A stretch of DNA of 64,000 nt from Gracilaria gracilis (Eukaryota; Rhodophyta; Florideophyceae; Gracilariales; Gracilariaceae). Location: the NCBI GenBank assembly GCA_030374805.1, contig JARGSG010000197.1, positions 620,001 to 684,000 of the forward strand. Reading direction: 5' to 3'. Below, piece after piece: positions 18,601 to 29,394 of the stretch; position 1 is the first letter of the stretch, and each line of letters starts with the position of its first letter. Under the pieces are notes generated by a model. The model made no database searches. It was not told the origin of the DNA and worked only from the letters and a program-made list of their open reading frames with translations. The translations under genes and the position numbers were made by a program.

Positions 18601-20928
18601 TTCCCTGGCGTCAAATGTGTAGGAAAGCCAAAGAAAATGTAATCGCTCTACTGCGCAAAGACCGTCAGCCGTTGAGCATTGTCGCAGAACATACCATCGC
18701 ACATGCTGAATTCCAGCTCGAAGTTGATCGAGTTTATGAACTGACTTGATGCCATGGATGTCAGAGTAAGTCCACCACAGGTACTCATGCAGAAGTGCTA
18801 GAACAAAATCACTCTTCAAGCCCACACAATCGATTTTAGGGAGAGGAGAACCTTGAAGAATAGAATTCGCTGCATCCTCAACAAATGTCCGCGCCGCAAG
18901 TTTTGCCTGTGGTCCACAGACTTGGTTACGGCAAAGAGAAGAGTGAAGAGACAACCAATTTAGAGACAGCAAAGTCATTCTCGACCATTGGCGCAAACAC
19001 GCGTTGGCCTCTCTCGCAATATCGAAAAGACTGCGGAGTTCTGTTGGTACAACCTCGTCTTCAAGAAGTTCTGAAGGTCTAGTGAGGCATTCTTCAGCAA
19101 TAACTGCCACTCGCTTAAGGGCATCAGTACTTTCATTAGCTTTCTTCTCGTTTGAGGTCGCCAATTCACTTTCGAATTTACTCAGGATTGGTACGAATAC
19201 CCAGCTTTGCCACCTTCCGGCAGAATCTTTGCAGAACCTTCGATGCTGGTTGATGATATGAAACGTTTGCTTATACACAGTGCCAAAACTCTGAGGATCA
19301 TAATAGTCCCAATAATGACGCAGTAAGTTTCGGGAAGCTTGAATGGCACCCCCAACCATCTTTTGTAGACGAGATTCCAGTTCATCGTGTAGCTCCTGCG
19401 CTTCTTTCGAGCTTGTTTCATGAGAAAGGGCGTGCAGCCCTCTTAGCATTGTGCTCAAGAATAATCGCAAAACGTTTACCGCACCGTTAGGGAGAGAATC
19501 CTTGTCTTTTGGAACAGCCACTATCATTTGCCGAAGGGGTTCAAGAATTCTCAACAGACGCAAGCACTCAAGTCCTAGATGTTCTGTCTTCATCTCTTCA
19601 GTAGCTAACACTTGAGATTTTAAACTGTCAACCGTCTCAAATGTCTGGTCCCGTAATTCAGTCGAACAGAACGCATCGTCAACTTTGTCCCATACAGGCG
19701 CTGAGAAGACTTGAGTTTTGCCTTCATAGACCAAGGCCTTTTCTTCGCAATAGGCACCAGTTTTATACAGGGATTCCTGAAGAGAGAAGCAGAGCGATAA
19801 GAATGAATGATGACGAGTTCGGCATTCGATAGACGCCCTTCTCTGTAGCAGCTTGGGTATCACTGGAAAAAACTTTTTCCTTGACCACAAAAGAAATGCA
19901 TTATCTATCCAAGCTGAAACGTCTTCATAGAACCACTTTGAATCTTCTGCATCAAACGTGGACATGAATTCCATGGCATCTTCGTACGCCTCATAGACTA
20001 GTTGGTAAGCCAGTATTCGTTCTTTCGAAGAGAGCGATTTGTTTCGCAAAAGGAAGTTCGCACTCTGTAGGAGTTCTTTGGCGTACTTATTGAGTTTGAC
20101 TTCTCCAATCTTAATTGCAAAAGATCGAACTTTGAAAACGTCGAATGGATTACTCTTCGTGGTTTGGCATTGGACAAGAAGAAATCGGCTTACTCGAGAT
20201 GCGTAGGAGCAGGCAGTACTCCTCAATGACGCATCGCTAAAAGAGAACATGTGCTCAATCCAGGGCATAAGGATTCCTTGAGATAATAAAAGCAGCTGGG
20301 AAAGATCGAATTGCTCTTCGTTGGCAGTGAATAAGGTAGTCATTGCTCCAGCAATAGTGGATGCAACGAGTGGCGAGTCCTTCTCTGGACGAAGATCGTC
20401 GAGGAACAAAACATCGTTCGAAGCGAATAGAAACATGGAGATGAGATCTTCCGGTACACCGGTTCGAATTCTTGGATCAACGTTTTCCTTCTCCAATCGA
20501 GCAGAAGTGCTCCGCGTTCGACTGCCCTTGGTCTTGGTTTGACGAGTGCTCTTCTTTCTTGCCTCAAATATTGTTCGCAATGACTCATGTAGAAAGTCAG
20601 TTGATACTTTTGAAACGGAATTAGCGAGAAGCTGCAGCCCGTAGTTGACCGAATATCTTTCAACAGATGCTACTGTGTCCACCAGAGACTTTGACTTCAT
20701 TTTCATATGTGGTACGAGAGAGCGTAAGAAGCGAAGAGCTTCCAGAAAAGCGTCATGCTGATTCGATTCATTTGTGCAGGTGATATGATCAAGGATAGTT
20801 GTCACAAGCTGCAATTTTTCGGCGCGTGATGTTCGATTCTCCTTTGAAAGCTGCTTCTGCAGCCGAAGCGTGGCGTTTTTGCCAGCCTTTATATCGTCAA
20901 TTATTCCCTTGGAAGCAGAAGTCACCAT
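15652..20928 (-). CDS. ESP1: Separase (caspase-like cohesin-cleaving protease, peptidase C50)
   Basis: Cleaves the cohesin kleisin at anaphase onset to release sister chromatids. The C-terminal protease domain is clear. It holds VDTALERIPWESLPVLRNLSV, then the catalytic His in LYCGHGSGEQY (about residue 1631) and the catalytic Cys in ALLMGCSS (about residue 1657), then HGARAVVGNLWDVTDGEVDR. The 26-residue His-Cys spacing fits the family. The long N-terminal part is helical-repeat-like with no clear motif, as usual. The frame is open up to a GTG at 21003, but the first ATG is at 20928, giving 1,758 aa. No intron. It is divergent from SF3A1 across 660 bp that carries an E2F-like site. Confidence 0.95.
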   Translation of the reverse strand: MVTSASKGIIDDIKAGKNATLRLQKQLSKENRTSRAEKLQLVTTILDHITCTNESNQHDAFLEALRFLRSLVPHMKMKSKSLVDTVASVERYSVNYGLQLLANSVSKVSTDFLHESLRTIFEARKKSTRQTKTKGSRTRSTSARLEKENVDPRIRTGVPEDLISMFLFASNDVLFLDDLRPEKDSPLVASTIAGAMTTLFTANEEQFDLSQLLLLSQGILMPWIEHMFSFSDASLRSTACSYASRVSRFLLVQCQTTKSNPFDVFKVRSFAIKIGEVKLNKYAKELLQSANFLLRNKSLSSKERILAYQLVYEAYEDAMEFMSTFDAEDSKWFYEDVSAWIDNAFLLWSRKKFFPVIPKLLQRRASIECRTRHHSFLSLCFSLQESLYKTGAYCEEKALVYEGKTQVFSAPVWDKVDDAFCSTELRDQTFETVDSLKSQVLATEEMKTEHLGLECLRLLRILEPLRQMIVAVPKDKDSLPNGAVNVLRLFLSTMLRGLHALSHETSSKEAQELHDELESRLQKMVGGAIQASRNLLRHYWDYYDPQSFGTVYKQTFHIINQHRRFCKDSAGRWQSWVFVPILSKFESELATSNEKKANESTDALKRVAVIAEECLTRPSELLEDEVVPTELRSLFDIAREANACLRQWSRMTLLSLNWLSLHSSLCRNQVCGPQAKLAARTFVEDAANSILQGSPLPKIDCVGLKSDFVLALLHEYLWWTYSDIHGIKSVHKLDQLRAGIQHVRWYVLRQCSTADGLCAVERLHFLWLSYTFDAREGECQLKELEKSASGTSRCKGHKRSGFFSVFGRESPCTPVYLSYAKELRLCWAASKANKFSEAGKCLSKLLKLVSSHPEIMDSLELKVASVEILEWIGVKLFLQSYAVFARQVGELLRLCKPEDGTPSLRFFETPPESSLLDVSRLLKEDEAMTKWSYSTRYWSFDACSDLVSHAGRTMQCLRSVILNLEAGRKRKKLIAEEEISCEIAGALVDIGFDVKNETGKRSFSKVLLLIHHLARLAIILLSMENMTDSRYYIEKSLHVASQSLPPRSLLLRTINIIHKTICIPEASRRTEVEGSMISMVTETFEYNKDGTDTGDLASVITELCWSVLDTKTSRFHEDGGEEPRLPIIDTVKKCEEFVSGASKSGESNTISGVELRLLIGMAYTVLGNHERALPLIEPLTNRDIKGQSALTMFSIFCVVWCSLKCSNNTNRTRLPSQRPTRNNRPTTRVTRSRAKKIENNHLDEDGGVHLKLIENAKKSLRMVEREDIWNLGLPWVQRRLMSYGGFVLDDSLSEAYRAVLSIGTTFNLRRDCIADIQSKGNLEQLGRGSPAFRQSSWTSIISSKDRFQYVMDWLDRRRSVLACLTIDEQKRQILLWRMSGTGIICRSLALPETGPVSYHGIILRMEEVLKSAKNGAAKPGQTFSRQEKIQWWEDYSILDEQMRDVLQDVETQWLGSEGVPLLTPIILPKATSASNSSHSKGRSRRNRKDSIASDSPETLAKAFRALSIENEFDSNSGTHDGFAGHLILMVDTALERIPWESLPVLRNLSVTASRVPSFSYLYDCIQEPCEEIDMEKLFYLINPEGDLQRTENHFQKVLNQCPTWSGFSGSTEKDAVAFKYNGEEIFLYCGHGSGEQYFPPLRLCRKRKAPVALLMGCSSLRPSNFGIGDQESNGTAVNFLTHGARAVVGNLWDVTDGEVDRLTSSLLREWLGIDGDGRSGDHRLSLAEALTESRPKCKFSYLVGAACVVIGVPHVYAT

Positions 20929-21588
20929 TGATATCGGAAGTTTTGACTTCCGCAGATTAGGGGAGCGACAAGCGCAGGTTATCGGACGAGCTCCAGACGA
21001 CACGGAAAGCAGCGACTGGGGAACTCGTAGGGAAGCACGAATAGATAGCAGCTGGGTAACAAGGTGCCACGAGCATGGCTACATACAAGAAAGAGCATAG
21101 GAAAGCCTCTCCATTTTGAACCGCAAATATTATTTCGAATTCAAATGTTTCCCGCGAAAGTTTGATGACTTCAAAGTTTCAATTTCAATTGACATTTATC
21201 TTACAACGCCTTTGCTTACCACGAGCCACCTGTAAATAAAAGATGAGTATTTTGTTTCCCGGCTCTCGTCTCGCTTTGCTCTACGGCGGCTTCGAAATCT
21301 ACGGCGCTTACAAGCGTCACGGTGCTGACGAGGTAGTCTTGAGGTCAACGACTTTACGGGTGATCATGACTATCAACTCCCACTGGGATTCCCTTCAAGT
21401 GCGGCTTTCATATTTGTTCGCTGAAACAGCAATCCGAATAAAGGTTTCATAATAATCGCGTCAACGGTAAGAAAGGAGCCAACTGTCGCAGTGTTTTTCC
21501 TCATCCTCAACGAGTTTAGCTTGTATTCCAAACAGAACCCCTTAACTTCTTTCCCCTTCAATCTTTTTCAAGATCGTTTCATTTCAAA
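20929..21588. other. Divergent promoter region of separase and SF3A1
   Basis: 660 bp between two divergent start codons. It holds the TTTCCCGCGAAA element at 21148-21159 and no gene. The 21100-21220 part is AT-rich. Confidence 0.55.
21148..21159. promoter_or_regulatory. E2F-type site upstream of separase
   Basis: TTTCCCGCGAAA matches the E2F/DP consensus (TTTSSCGC, with GCGAAA on the other side). It lies about 220 bp upstream of the separase ATG and 430 bp upstream of SF3A1. Function is inferred from the motif and the cell-cycle role of separase. Confidence 0.55.
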
Positions 21589-23487
21589 ATGGTACTGCAG
21601 GAAGGAGAGAAGCATTCAGAAGGGGTGGGTGTCATTATTCCACCCCCGGACGTTCGCAGTATACTCGAAACTACGGCCGAATTTGTTGCCAAAAGGACGG
21701 CTTTCGAGAAAATGGTTCTGCAGAAAAACGGAGCGGAACCGAGGTTTGCATTCTTGCACGCATCCAACCCCTATCATGCTTACTACCGGAAACGAATAGA
21801 CCACTACCGCAGCTTGAGAACAGATTCTTCGAAAGCAAAACAAACAGAGCCATCACGTGAACAGAAATCCGAACCCTCTAAATCAGCGAACGAGAATTTG
21901 AAACTTAACGAAGAAGTTGTTGAAAACGATGTCCAGAAAGCAACTACAGCAGGAATGGCCGTGGTGTCTTTTCTAAAAGCGGAGCGGGCGAAGCAAAGAG
22001 CTGCAAGACCTGAACCACGAGAGCCGCCACCCGACGATCTCTTTACCTTGGTTTCTGTTAACCCAGCCCCGAACGCCCTTTCTCTCGATGTTATGAAACT
22101 CACAGCGCAATATGTCGCTAGCAATGACAGTCAGTTTATCTCTGCTCTCTCTCGCAAAGAGAGTCGCAACTCTCTTTTTGATTTCCTAAAAACAATGCAC
22201 CCACACAACCTTTTGTTCCAAAGGCTTGTCGACGCCTACAGAGCAATACTAAGTTCGAATGAAGAGAAGAAACAAACCTTGGAATTGTTAGAGAAGCAGT
22301 CAAAATCCAGGGATTCTATAATGGAAGAAGTTTGGTACATGCATAACTGGGAATGTCAGAAAGCCGAACGCGAGTACGAAGCAGCGCTTGATGAGAACGA
22401 GAAGATGAAGGTAGCTCAGATTGACTGGTATGATTTTGTTGTACTGGAAAGCGTTCAATTTGGTCCGGAAGATGTTGACTTACCAGCGCCAATAGCAGAT
22501 ACTCGTCAACTGCCGAAGATATTAGCCGCTGCTCGGGAGGCCGAAAACGAACGATTGAAGAATCAACGAGATGTAGATATGGACATTGACAGTGTGACAG
22601 AGACAGCGAAGAACGTGCGTGTGGAAACAGTGAACGTGCTCAGTGACATTCCTGCGGACCGAATCCGACGCAATGAGCCGTTGAATAGAAGAGAAAGCAA
22701 GGAAAACACAAACGAAGCCACTGTGGTTTTACCGTCTGGAACCCGTGTACCTTTATCTAAGGTGCAAGAATCTATGAGAGTAGAGTTGATCAATCCTTCG
22801 TACAAAAATGAAAAGGCTCGGGCTGCGGAGAAGAATCGTCTCAGAAACCTCGCAGATGGTGACGAAGTGGCTAGAAACCTGGCTCGCCTAGGACATGCGC
22901 AAGGGACAGGTGCGGTATACAACCGTGGTGATTTGCAGGAGGCGCTGGCGGTTATGCCTAAGGCGCCTCTTTCTGAGGCGGATGCCCGTGTAAAGAAAGC
23001 AGAACCATCTGGGCCTAAATTACCGGGAGCAACTTTGAATGATGAAGCGAGACCATCGAAAAGGGCTAGGGTAGAAGCAGCCGTGGATGCGTTGTCAAGA
23101 GCGAACAAAAACATGCAGAGCGAGGAGGTTGAAATAAAGAACGTAAACCAGGACCAGGCTGGAGGCTCAAGTCTGATTAGCGCGGAAGAATGGTTGGCGA
23201 GACAGGGGAACAACGCACAAGTACGTGTGAAACTACCAGTACATAGTAACAAAGATTGGAAATTGCAGGGGCAGGAGATTGAAATGTCTGCCCCACTCAA
23301 GAAGACTGTTGGAAAGCTCAAGAGTGTATTGGCGAAGATGACAAATCTTCCTGCCAACAAACAAAAACTCTCAATGGCAGGTGCAGGATTTATGAAGGAT
23401 GGGATGACTTTAGCATCTTACAACGTCGGAGACGGGGCTGTGATAAGCGTAGAAGTGAAGGAGCGAGGTGGTCGTAAGAAGCATTAG
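21589..23487 (+). CDS. SF3A1: Splicing factor 3A subunit 1 (SF3a120/Prp21)
   Basis: A U2 snRNP component needed for prespliceosome formation. 632 aa from an ATG at 21589. Two SURP domains are visible: about residues 22-75 (DVRSILETTAEFVAKR...FAFLHASNPYHAYYRKRI) and about 160-215 (VMKLTAQYVASND...FDFLKTMHPHNLLFQRLV). A middle PRP21-like region follows (EEVWYMHNWECQKAEREYE; WYDFVVLESVQF). The C-terminal ubiquitin-like domain (LPVHSNKDWKLQG...MTLASYNVGDGAVISVEVKERGGRKKH) ends in the Gly-Gly-Arg-Lys-Lys tail typical of this subunit. No intron. It is a single-copy housekeeping gene in most eukaryotes. Confidence 0.94.
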   Translation: MVLQEGEKHSEGVGVIIPPPDVRSILETTAEFVAKRTAFEKMVLQKNGAEPRFAFLHASNPYHAYYRKRIDHYRSLRTDSSKAKQTEPSREQKSEPSKSANENLKLNEEVVENDVQKATTAGMAVVSFLKAERAKQRAARPEPREPPPDDLFTLVSVNPAPNALSLDVMKLTAQYVASNDSQFISALSRKESRNSLFDFLKTMHPHNLLFQRLVDAYRAILSSNEEKKQTLELLEKQSKSRDSIMEEVWYMHNWECQKAEREYEAALDENEKMKVAQIDWYDFVVLESVQFGPEDVDLPAPIADTRQLPKILAAAREAENERLKNQRDVDMDIDSVTETAKNVRVETVNVLSDIPADRIRRNEPLNRRESKENTNEATVVLPSGTRVPLSKVQESMRVELINPSYKNEKARAAEKNRLRNLADGDEVARNLARLGHAQGTGAVYNRGDLQEALAVMPKAPLSEADARVKKAEPSGPKLPGATLNDEARPSKRARVEAAVDALSRANKNMQSEEVEIKNVNQDQAGGSSLISAEEWLARQGNNAQVRVKLPVHSNKDWKLQGQEIEMSAPLKKTVGKLKSVLAKMTNLPANKQKLSMAGAGFMKDGMTLASYNVGDGAVISVEVKERGGRKKH

Positions 23488-24507
23488 GAATTGGGATTGA
23501 GCAGTCGAGAATATTTTTATGGACAGGAAGAAAAGCTTTTCTGAGTCCTTGAGTAATACGGTTCCTTATCCTTAAGCTGATATCCTGTACCGCAGTTGTC
23601 TGTAACATACAAGAGAAGCATATCGCCATTGTGGTTATCTCTACTGGGGTCATGCTCAAGTTCTGATCCTGGGCAAGCCGCAAAGTCAAGATCACATGCA
23701 ACGGGCCTCATCCCAGAAAGGCAAAATTTTAACCACCGACGACGTTGCTGGTAGGTTTAGTTCTTGGATCTATTGGCATTGACCTCTATCCTCTGAGGAT
23801 CATCGTCGCGAATGCTTAACACTGTGGGACATTCGAATTGCATCACTACGGCATGATTTGTAGAAACGCTCGAGTTAAATCTTCATGCGTCTTTGAAACG
23901 TTGGAGTCCTATAATAATGGCGTCACAGAAACGTATGTATTAGATCGTTCTGCACGCTGGGAACATTCCAAACGTGCGTTTGGCAAAAGTCGCACCGTTC
24001 GGTGACGTGTAAACGATCGGGTTGCACTGTCCTATGTCGTGGGAACGCCTGGGTCATACGTTCTGCGCGGTGGGAACGTTCACTGTTTTCAGAGCACTGT
24101 CTCTGATCGACAATGCAGCTATCTACCCTTGTATGCCATACCAGCTGCATTTCGTATTTCTGCTTCTTTGGGGCGTTGCAAACTACTCCGCACTTTTACC
24201 CGAAAACTCGTTCTTGTCGAGGGCTACTGTCAACAGAAACTTTCGTACAGCACGTATCTGGTAATAATACCTGTAGACATGTTCTGTCAACGTGGTATTC
24301 ATTTTCCCTTTGGCAGCCTGCATACGTCTTCCCGTATTCTGCCTATCAGTCTTTGTGGTTGAAGCGTATCTAGCTTCATCGGCCAGTGATTATTCACGTA
24401 TACATTCCTCCGTGCTTTGATCTATAGGGCAACAAGCAGACGTTGACATCCGGTGCACCCTTTTTGTTTTCATACAGGAGTGTCAGATATTGAAGTTTTC
24501 TAGAACT
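23488..24507. other. Intergenic region between SF3A1 and the MATH-domain gene
   Basis: About 1 kb with no recognisable gene. Overlapping short frames in several phases at 23.9-24.4 kb lack domains and good starts. Confidence 0.45.
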
Positions 24508-26574
24508 ATGCGCGATCGAGAGCAACAAGGGAACGAAGATCAGAGTTCACCTCTGGAGCAGACCCCAAACTCATTCGCCATAGCTTCAGCAAACATGCAT
24601 ACAAAGCCGCCGCGACGAACTACTAATATGAAGAGATCTTTGAATTGCACGAATAGTTTATCCGACCCTTCATCAAAGATGCGAAGAGTTCAAGAGGTTT
24701 CGCCTTCCCCGTTTCCTTCCAAAGGTCCTGGTTCATCGGGAAACGTCGGGGAACGTGTGCGAAATGCAATCGGTGAAGCTCAAGATAAAATCGCTGCAGG
24801 TAATCCGAGGGCAAATGATGCTGGCGGCTATCACAATTCCAGTGTTTCTCACATCCTATACAGGGAAGATCGAAAGCATTCATCTCACAACGTCTTCACC
24901 CAGAAGTGGTATGATGGTCTGCAGGAGTCGATTGCCAAGAAACGCTTTGAGGTGCCTAAGAACGTGTTGATGCCAGCTTATTTTGCGATTGAGGATCACT
25001 TGCACAATTCGTTATTCTCATCATCTGGAGCGGAATCGGAAGAAGCAGATTTGCTTTACCAGGTGCTGGCTTTCGTGCAAAACATTTCGAACGAGTTCTT
25101 ACATGTCATGGGAGACACAGAGAAATTGGATGTGAAAGCCCCAGAGAAGCACATGATGCACATCTGGAAAAAGATTCGAGGCGTAAGCGAAATGTTAGAG
25201 ACAAGATATGACCTTCTGCTGTTTCGAAGACGTGGTTATAAACTGCAGGCTAAGATGCTCGAGAGTTATTGCGTACCTCCAGTGGGCGATAGTATTCTGG
25301 CAAAAACTGTCTTTCGAGAAGTCCGGAACGTTGGTCATGGAGAGGACGCCGTTGTTTCGGCCGAATATGCACGGACGAAGGCAACAAGAATCTCAATCCC
25401 AAAACCTCTCAGAGTTCCCAGTGAAAAGGGCAATGACAAGCGTAATTTACCAGAATCTTCAGTGCGACATGAGCAGCTCGGAGACGATCCAACGGGTGGT
25501 AGCAATGTCGCCCTTCATCTTCAGAATACCAGGGGAAAGCAATGCAAAAGTTCGAACCCAGGCATTATCAACAGTGCCGAAAACGTTGCCGTCGAAGTAA
25601 TTGGCGAGGAGTGCAGCGTGGTACATGAGGAGGATTTCGAGAAATCTAGATACAGAGAAACTCAGATTCCATCTCACCTACTCAGTCTGCACGGGTTAGC
25701 CAGAATTCCCGGAGAGTCGAAGCCAATTCTTCCGCTTGCAATGTCACGCGTCCTGGTCGAACAAATGCGGAAGGACGAAAGGGATGGCGTCGTTGCCGTT
25801 CCTCCGCGACCGGAATGGCAGAGTGTGCAGGTTGTTGCTCTCAGCGATGAGAAAGAACAAAGCAAATCAAACATCGCAAAGCCCCTCCCGCGTCTGCAAA
25901 TGAAAACGCAGGAAAGTTTGCCACCTAAAAACCACGCTGTGGAGCGTGGAGTTGAGGTGGTTCAACGGGATGAACATGTTGCGCGGCCGTCTCCGACGAC
26001 ACCGAGAGCGCTCCCCCGTGTAGGATTCGTTCCTGTTCAATGTGTGAGCACGCTTCTAACACATTGTAACACAATTGCTTTCACATACGTGATTGGAGAA
26101 GAACAACGACGATCCGATAGACATCTGGTTGCTTGCCCCTCGTGGGGTGGATTCAAGTGGTCATTGTTAGTGTTTCCGCATGGGGACCAGAAGAAACATA
26201 CTCTGGCAGTGTTTCTGAAGTGCCTCGGGCGTGAGAACGGGGGGTATACTGCGGACTGGAAGGCTGGCGCAAAGTTTGGCATAGGCGTTGCTAAACGATC
26301 ATCGCCAGTGTATTGCTGCGCTCTGGACGGGGGGCGAGATGCAACGGTTGTGAACAATGCTTGCAATAAAGTGTTGAAAATGCTTGCGTGCAAAGACTCA
26401 CGAAGGATGGATGAGCCGTACTTTGGGGCATCACAATACCTCTTTCGTGCTAAGAGCAATAATCGGGGCTTTCCTGCGCTTGCTCCGACTAGCGAGTTGA
26501 ATACTGGCATGTTTTGCAACGAGGAAGGCAAGATGGTGCTGTTTGGATATATTTCTGAAGTGGTGTCAAAGTAG
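24508..26574 (+). CDS. MATH (TRAF-like) domain protein with a long novel N-terminus
   Basis: 688 aa from the first in-frame ATG at 24508 (the frame opens at a TTG a little upstream). Residues about 505-688 look like a MATH domain: FTYVIGEEQRRS, then PSWGGFKWSLLVFPHGDQKKHTLAVFLKC, ADWKAGAKFGIGV, and at the end NRGFPALAPTSELN...MVLFGYISEV. This is the pattern seen in USP7 and TRAF-like MATH domains, which bind short peptides. No ubiquitin protease, BTB or RING follows. The first 500 residues are unfamiliar: a conserved-looking helical block at about 130-250 (KKRFEVPKNVLMPAYFAIED...LLYQVLAFVQNI) and then low-complexity linker. Function is unknown; a peptide-binding adaptor is the likely class. 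Confidence 0.75.
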   Translation: MRDREQQGNEDQSSPLEQTPNSFAIASANMHTKPPRRTTNMKRSLNCTNSLSDPSSKMRRVQEVSPSPFPSKGPGSSGNVGERVRNAIGEAQDKIAAGNPRANDAGGYHNSSVSHILYREDRKHSSHNVFTQKWYDGLQESIAKKRFEVPKNVLMPAYFAIEDHLHNSLFSSSGAESEEADLLYQVLAFVQNISNEFLHVMGDTEKLDVKAPEKHMMHIWKKIRGVSEMLETRYDLLLFRRRGYKLQAKMLESYCVPPVGDSILAKTVFREVRNVGHGEDAVVSAEYARTKATRISIPKPLRVPSEKGNDKRNLPESSVRHEQLGDDPTGGSNVALHLQNTRGKQCKSSNPGIINSAENVAVEVIGEECSVVHEEDFEKSRYRETQIPSHLLSLHGLARIPGESKPILPLAMSRVLVEQMRKDERDGVVAVPPRPEWQSVQVVALSDEKEQSKSNIAKPLPRLQMKTQESLPPKNHAVERGVEVVQRDEHVARPSPTTPRALPRVGFVPVQCVSTLLTHCNTIAFTYVIGEEQRRSDRHLVACPSWGGFKWSLLVFPHGDQKKHTLAVFLKCLGRENGGYTADWKAGAKFGIGVAKRSSPVYCCALDGGRDATVVNNACNKVLKMLACKDSRRMDEPYFGASQYLFRAKSNNRGFPALAPTSELNTGMFCNEEGKMVLFGYISEVVSK

Positions 26575-27078
26575 TTCTCTCACATTAAAGCGTTGCGAAC
26601 GGTTATTGGAGCAGATGGTGTACTCTGCCAACGTAAGAAAAGCAGGGGGTTTCCTCGGAGGAACTGCGCTAGCGGAAGAGAACGGCGGGTTGTTATGATC
26701 TGCGCAGGTCGGGGATCTGTTGGTGAAGAGGAAGGAAATGGCAACCTCATCATTGATGGGCAACATGTTGATGGTGTGAAATTGACAATATCTTGTTGGT
26801 TTCATTTAGTCGTTTCCTGGACGCACACGAGACATAACACATATGATACGCATGGAGCTCACCCACGGTTGTTGATGGAAAAAAGGCACGGTGGTAGTTG
26901 CTGGCGGGCTGATCCCATGTGAGCAATAAACTTTATTGAATAAAAAGGTATCTACTGTATAAACGGCGTGGCTGGAGTGTTTTGTAGCGGGTATCGAAGT
27001 GGAAGCGCGTCGAAAGCAGCAGCATCTGATGCTGTTTAATTGTTGTGCTTATTGGACCGGCGTGACTGCGGGCGGTGC

Positions 27079-27105
27079 GAGAGAGAGAGAGAGAGAGAGA
27101 GAGAG
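27079..27105. repeat. (GA)n microsatellite
   Basis: About 13 uninterrupted GA units. It sits alone in intergenic DNA and no gene crosses it. Confidence 0.9.
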
Positions 27106-27351
27106 GAGGGGTGGAACAGTTGAAGCGCAACTTATCGAGAGCAGTGTGAGCTCCACCTATCGAAGATACGTTTCTGCGCTGATTGCTTGTCACGTTTTCA
27201 ATGGACGTGCTGCCGCACTGCGGCGCACCTATTGTGCCATCTGTTTCTGTTTCGTTTCAAGAGAGCCTCGTCGCAGCATTCCATGCGTTTTCCCGGCAGC
27301 GCAACCATTATTCATGGTTACTGTAAAACTGTAGTGGAAAAAAAATGAATA

Positions 27352-27623
27352 TACCCAAGGGTACGCAACACATAGATACCGTTGGCACTCCATTCTCGAT
27401 ACCGAGGTAAACGCTACGCTACTTGTTGTGCCTCAGTTCTTATTTCACGCGACATGTGGCGTGTGCAAGGCCAATCACCAAATCTTTAATGATGAGTCGG
27501 GGTAACGGTGCATTTTAATTTGTTATGGAAGCTCGCATAATAACACGCGCAACAACATCAACACGTCCACAAAAACTGATGACAACTCACACTGCCGCCT
27601 CTCGATGGAATATACCGACGGTA
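27352..27623. promoter_or_regulatory. Cluster of dispersed TACC/GGTA palindromic motifs
   Basis: Three members within 272 bp: TACCC-AA-GGGTA at 27352-27363; TAGATACCGTTG at 27373-27384, followed by GCA instead of GTA; and TACC-GAC-GGTA at 27613-27623. The same words recur at 52.8, 62.4-62.8 and 63.5 kb, always outside genes. Role unknown. Confidence 0.5.
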
Positions 27624-28480
27624 CATACGCCGCAGATTCTTGTCTCTGAACAACAACAACAACTTGAGCGATACACGTCACACATCGAAGGGTCGCAACA
27701 ACAACATTTCCTACGAAGGTAAATACACTCCTCCGCATGCATGCTCCCGCATGTTTTGTTTGGAACTCGCCTTTGTGAGTCAAACCAAAGCTGATATGTA
27801 AAATTATGTATGTGTGCGAGTTGTGAGAGTGAGTGCTTGTTTTTTGGGATGGAAAAAGAACTCGTCCTAGTTATATAGCTCAACGATTTGTCAAACACAG
27901 ATCAACCTTGACGGGTAGCAACATTTCTATTCACGCGATGGTATTCGTCAAAGCACCAAACCGTTTGACCGCTACCGATGTACGAAAAAAGTAGACAAGC
28001 TGCTTGCATGGAAAGTGCTACAGCTGTAACGCACGCAGACCAACGCATGACAGCACGTGAATCAAACCATATACTCGTGGGACGCTTTTCGACTACAACG
28101 CTACGCGAGAAACTGCTTGTCCAACTCGTTTAACTCTTGAATCAGACGTGGAAAAACTGTCGCTTAGCAATGTGAACTCAATTGTTCCGACCTGCACATG
28201 GATACACCATGACATTCCAATAAAACGTGAAGCCATGAGAATGATATGCGCAAAAAGCCACAACTTGTTCCATTCTGTTGTTGAACATGGCATGTCATCA
28301 GCAAGCTGCATATCCGTAGCGTACAATCATGCCACACCTTAGAAGAATGCTTTTTGACTTTTTTTTTCGATCAAACAGTTTATAAACAGCAAAACAACGG
28401 CCGACAGCGGACGCAATCACTAATCAAAAGTGGAGCACATGACACACAAAAAAGGGCAGGTGGGCAAAAAGAACGCTAAC

Positions 28481-28909
<429 letters not shown>

Positions 28910-29394
28910 TGTGCAACAAAGAGCGCAAGCAACAACAAACGAAAGCTCACCGAGGCGCGCGGAAAAAAGGGGCGTCGAAACAAGTACAAGCGGCGCGACG
29001 GCGACAAGATGAGCGAAAAAGTGAGGGAGCGATGCGAAACAAGACGGCAACAACTGCGACAAGCACGATACGAAGCTGTAGTGAACGCCGGCGTGAAAGC
29101 GCGCCTGTGCGATTAAATATAAAAAAACGGGCGCGCCAAAACGCGGCGAGAAGAGCGTCTGCCAGTCGCGCAGTCAATCACGCAAACTGCAAATGGGCGC
29201 GCGTTTGCTGTTTGGGTTGCAACCCAGCGGGGGGTTCGGTAGAAGCACCAATCAGATGCGCGCATTGCCGTCCCGTTTTGGCGCGTAAAAGCACAGCTAC
29301 AAAACATGCGTTACACTTGTCGCCAGCCTATTTGCTGATTGGCGGGTACCCCCCCCCCCCCCCCGACACTTGGTTTTTACTGTTAAATTTTCTA
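28910..29394. other. Histone H4 promoter region
   Basis: 485 bp between the H4 start and the primase stop. It contains CCAAT-type boxes (ATTGGCGGG near 29338, CCAATCAG near 29248), two TTTGGCGC elements, an AT-rich patch at 29113-29127 and a run of 16 C at 29349-29364. Confidence 0.6.
29133..29284. promoter_or_regulatory. Two E2F-type sites upstream of histone H4
   Basis: GCGCCAAA at 29133-29140 and TTTGGCGC at 29277-29284 both match the E2F core TTTSGCGC. They lie about 225 and 370 bp upstream of the H4 ATG, in opposite orientations. The reading as S-phase control is inference. Confidence 0.6.

Larger units (their letters stand above)
26575..28480. other. Intergenic region with motif cluster and microsatellites
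   Basis: About 1.9 kb without a credible gene. Contents: a CAATAAA-C-TTTATTG palindrome at 26924-26938 that presents a poly(A)-signal core on both strands; a GA microsatellite at 27079-27105; a cluster of TACC/GGTA palindromes at 27352-27623; and CAA triplets near 27650-27710. The last part is the 3' flank of histone H4. Confidence 0.55.
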
